Shown one piece after another: positions 12,344-13,841 of a stretch of DNA of 13,841 nucleotides. The notes below the pieces were generated by a model that did no database searches, was not told where the DNA came from, and worked only from the letters and a program-made list of their open reading frames with translations. Position numbers and translations under genes: made by a program. Source of the DNA: Planctomycetes bacterium RBG_16_43_13 (GTDB taxonomy: Bacteria > Planctomycetota > MHYJ01); NCBI GenBank assembly GCA_001828445.1, contig MHYJ01000158.1, positions 1 to 13,841 of the forward strand, written 5' to 3'. Positions within the stretch are counted from its first letter, which is position 1. Every line of letters begins with the position of its first letter.

Positions 12344-13572
12344 AAAACAACTTGTTTCTTGAAGCAAAAAAATATCTTGCTGGCGGAGTCAACTCGCCTG
12401 TAAGAGCATTTAAGGGAATAGGCCGCCATCCTATCTTTGTGAAGAAAGCAAAAGGCAAATATCTATTTGGCGAAGACGGGAAAAAGTACTTGGATTTCTG
12501 CTTGTCCTGGGGGCCTTTAATACTTGGTCATGCGCATCCGGCAGTTGCGGAGGCTGTCAAGAGAGCAGTTGATAAAGGAACTTCTTTTGGCGCGCCAACC
12601 AGCATAGAGACGGAATTTGCGCGTTTGATTTGCAAAACAGTGCCGTCAATCGAAAGGATTCGCTTTGTAAATTCCGGCACCGAGGCGGTTATGTCGGCAA
12701 TTCGGCTTGCCAGAGGATTCACCGGCAAAAAGAAAATTCTAAAATTCGACGGCTGTTATCACGGCCATTTGGATTGCCTGCTTGCCAAGGCGGGTTCCGG
12801 CGTATCGTCCCTACCGGATTCAAGCTCATTGGGTGTATCTACAGATACTATTCGCCATACGATTTCCGTCCCCTTTAATGATATGGACATCCTCGAAAAA
12901 AATATAAAGAGATGTAGAAACGACCTTGCTGCTGTTATTGTGGAGCCTGTGGCCGGGAACATGGGTGTTGTGCTTCCGCAGAAAGCGTACTTAAAAAGCC
13001 TCCGAGAAATAACAAAGCAATACAAAATTCTTTTAATCTTTGATGAAGTGATAACCGGGTTCCGTGTTTCTTTGGGCGGAGCACAGGAATACTACAAGGT
13101 AATCCCTGATTTGACTATTCTTGGGAAAATTATTGGAGGAGGTTTTCCTGTGGGAGCCTTTGGAGGGAAAAAGGAAATAATGGATATTTTGGCTCCGGAT
13201 GGGGGAGTTTATCAGGCAGGCACGCTTTCGGGCAATCCAATTGCCTTGACTGCAGGATTGACTACGGTTAGATATTTAATTGAACACAAAAATATCTATC
13301 AACAAATGGATAATATCGTTAGTCAATTTGCACATGCCTGGAAAATAAAGTCGAATCTTGCTCTTAATCATATTGGCTCCATGTTTACGATATTTTACAC
13401 AAAAAGTCCTGTAGCCAATTATAGCGATGCCTTAATACAAGACAGCGACTTGTTCAAAAAACAATATAAGAGATATCTGGATGCTGGAATTTACCTGCCT
13501 CCATCAATGTTTGAAACCGCATTTATTTCTATTCGTCATACCATAAATGATATGGAGCGGTTATTACCTTGA
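12340..13572 (+). CDS. hemL: Glutamate-1-semialdehyde 2,1-aminomutase
   Basis: A 410-residue PLP enzyme converting glutamate-1-semialdehyde to 5-aminolevulinate, the step between HemA and HemB. Visible are YLAGGVNSPVRAFKGIGRHP at the start, GPLILGHAHPAV, RFVNSGTEAVMSAIRLARG (108-126), DGCYHGHLDCLL, VEPVAGNMGVV, IFDEVITGFR, PLP Lys263 in LGKIIGGGFPVGAFGG, and AGTLSGNPIALTAGL. The start ATG overlaps the hemB stop (ATGA) and has no clear ribosome binding site, implying translational coupling. Family members usually run about 425-430 residues and end some 18 residues after the HT motif. Here the protein stops only 9 residues after it (HTINDMERLLP), exactly where a different reading frame of a sorting domain begins. 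The gene is probably slightly truncated at its 3' end, though all catalytic parts are present. Confidence 0.93.
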   Translation: MKNNLFLEAKKYLAGGVNSPVRAFKGIGRHPIFVKKAKGKYLFGEDGKKYLDFCLSWGPLILGHAHPAVAEAVKRAVDKGTSFGAPTSIETEFARLICKTVPSIERIRFVNSGTEAVMSAIRLARGFTGKKKILKFDGCYHGHLDCLLAKAGSGVSSLPDSSSLGVSTDTIRHTISVPFNDMDILEKNIKRCRNDLAAVIVEPVAGNMGVVLPQKAYLKSLREITKQYKILLIFDEVITGFRVSLGGAQEYYKVIPDLTILGKIIGGGFPVGAFGGKKEIMDILAPDGGVYQAGTLSGNPIALTAGLTTVRYLIEHKNIYQQMDNIVSQFAHAWKIKSNLALNHIGSMFTIFYTKSPVANYSDALIQDSDLFKKQYKRYLDAGIYLPPSMFETAFISIRHTINDMERLLP

Positions 13573-13841
13573 AAGCAAAAGTTATCGCAATCCATTCAAT
13601 GCCGGCACGATGATCCGTTTTCAGGTGCCGCAAACAAGCCAGGGAGAAATCCAGGTGTCCATTTCCCTTTATGATTTGCAGGGCAGGCTTATCCGGACAT
13701 TGGTGCAGGGAGCGTATCCTGCAGGCATTCACCAGGTGTTGTGGAACGGCAGAGCGGAAAACGACCGGGCTGTTGCATCAGGCGTTTACATTTACCAGAT
13801 GCGGGCGGGCGATTTTGTAGTGCACAAACGGATGGTGCTGC
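13547..13841 (+). pseudogene. Fragment of a secreted protein: type IX sorting / FlgD-like C-terminal domain (3' partial)
   Basis: This frame, +1 relative to hemL, is open from ATG 13547 to the window edge. From about 13562 it reads YYLESKSYRNPFNAGTMIRF, then ISLYDLQGRLIRTLV, YPAGIHQVLWNGRAEN and VASGVYIYQMRAGDFVVHKRM. This is the familiar C-terminal beta-sandwich appended to secreted and surface proteins (NPFN motif, YDxxGR, WNG, SGVY). Such domains sit at the end of long proteins, yet here only about five unrelated residues precede it and there is no signal peptide or other domain. It is therefore best read as a remnant of another gene joined to the hemL end, by recombination or by a misassembly. 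The segment looks richer in G+C than the operon. An intact small gene starting at 13547 is the less likely alternative. Confidence 0.6.

Overview
The window holds one nearly continuous plus-strand gene cluster. It covers assimilation of sulfur from APS into sulfur amino acids and synthesis of siroheme, the cofactor of the sulfite reductase encoded in the same cluster. No RNA genes, CRISPR arrays or insertion sequences were seen, and no convincing minus-strand genes. The host is probably a bacterium with moderate G+C. The right edge carries a secretion-type C-terminal domain (NPFN motif, type IX sorting/FlgD-like fold), common in the Bacteroidetes/Chlorobi/Calditrichota-type superphylum and related candidate phyla. 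Placement there is inference only.

Layout. 1-84 is the tail of an unidentified gene. A consensus-like promoter (81-109) drives an Rrf2-family regulator (133-567) with a three-cysteine cluster motif. A second promoter/operator region (581-609) precedes the main run: cysteine synthase (627-1577), small sulfur-carrier protein (1561-1776), MetY-type homocysteine synthase (1773-3008), E1-like activating enzyme (3005-3826), JAMM peptidase (3819-4229), DsrE2-like protein (4253-4729), TusA (4745-4966), siroheme sulfite reductase with a fused C-terminal TusA domain (4987-7347) and APS reductase (7398-8114). The siroheme half follows: precorrin-2 dehydrogenase (8149-8595), a short glutamyl-tRNA reductase (8582-9466), a HemC-CobA-HemD fusion (9460-11412), HemB (11405-12343) and HemL (12340-13572). 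Most neighbours overlap or lie within about 50 bases, so they are probably co-transcribed. At about 13560 the sequence passes abruptly into a partial sorting-domain reading frame that runs off the window.

How it works together (inference from families). APS reductase makes sulfite, and siroheme sulfite reductase reduces it. The sulfur is loaded as a thiocarboxylate on the small carrier, whose C-terminal cap must first be removed by the JAMM peptidase and whose tail is activated by the E1-like protein. MetY, and possibly the adjacent cysteine synthase, then use the carrier as sulfur donor. This matches the protein-thiocarboxylate homocysteine route described for Wolinella succinogenes (HcyS/HcyF/HcyD/MetY) and recalls the CysO/CysM/Mec+ cysteine route of Mycobacterium tuberculosis. 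Here both acceptor enzymes flank one carrier gene, and DsrE2 plus two TusA modules are added.

The siroheme genes cover every step from glutamyl-tRNA to precorrin-2 and its oxidation, with no later heme genes. Several of these enzymes are unusually short. Most notably, the HemC part lacks the domain that normally carries the dipyrromethane cofactor cysteine. ATP sulfurylase and a reductase partner for the sulfite reductase are not in the window.
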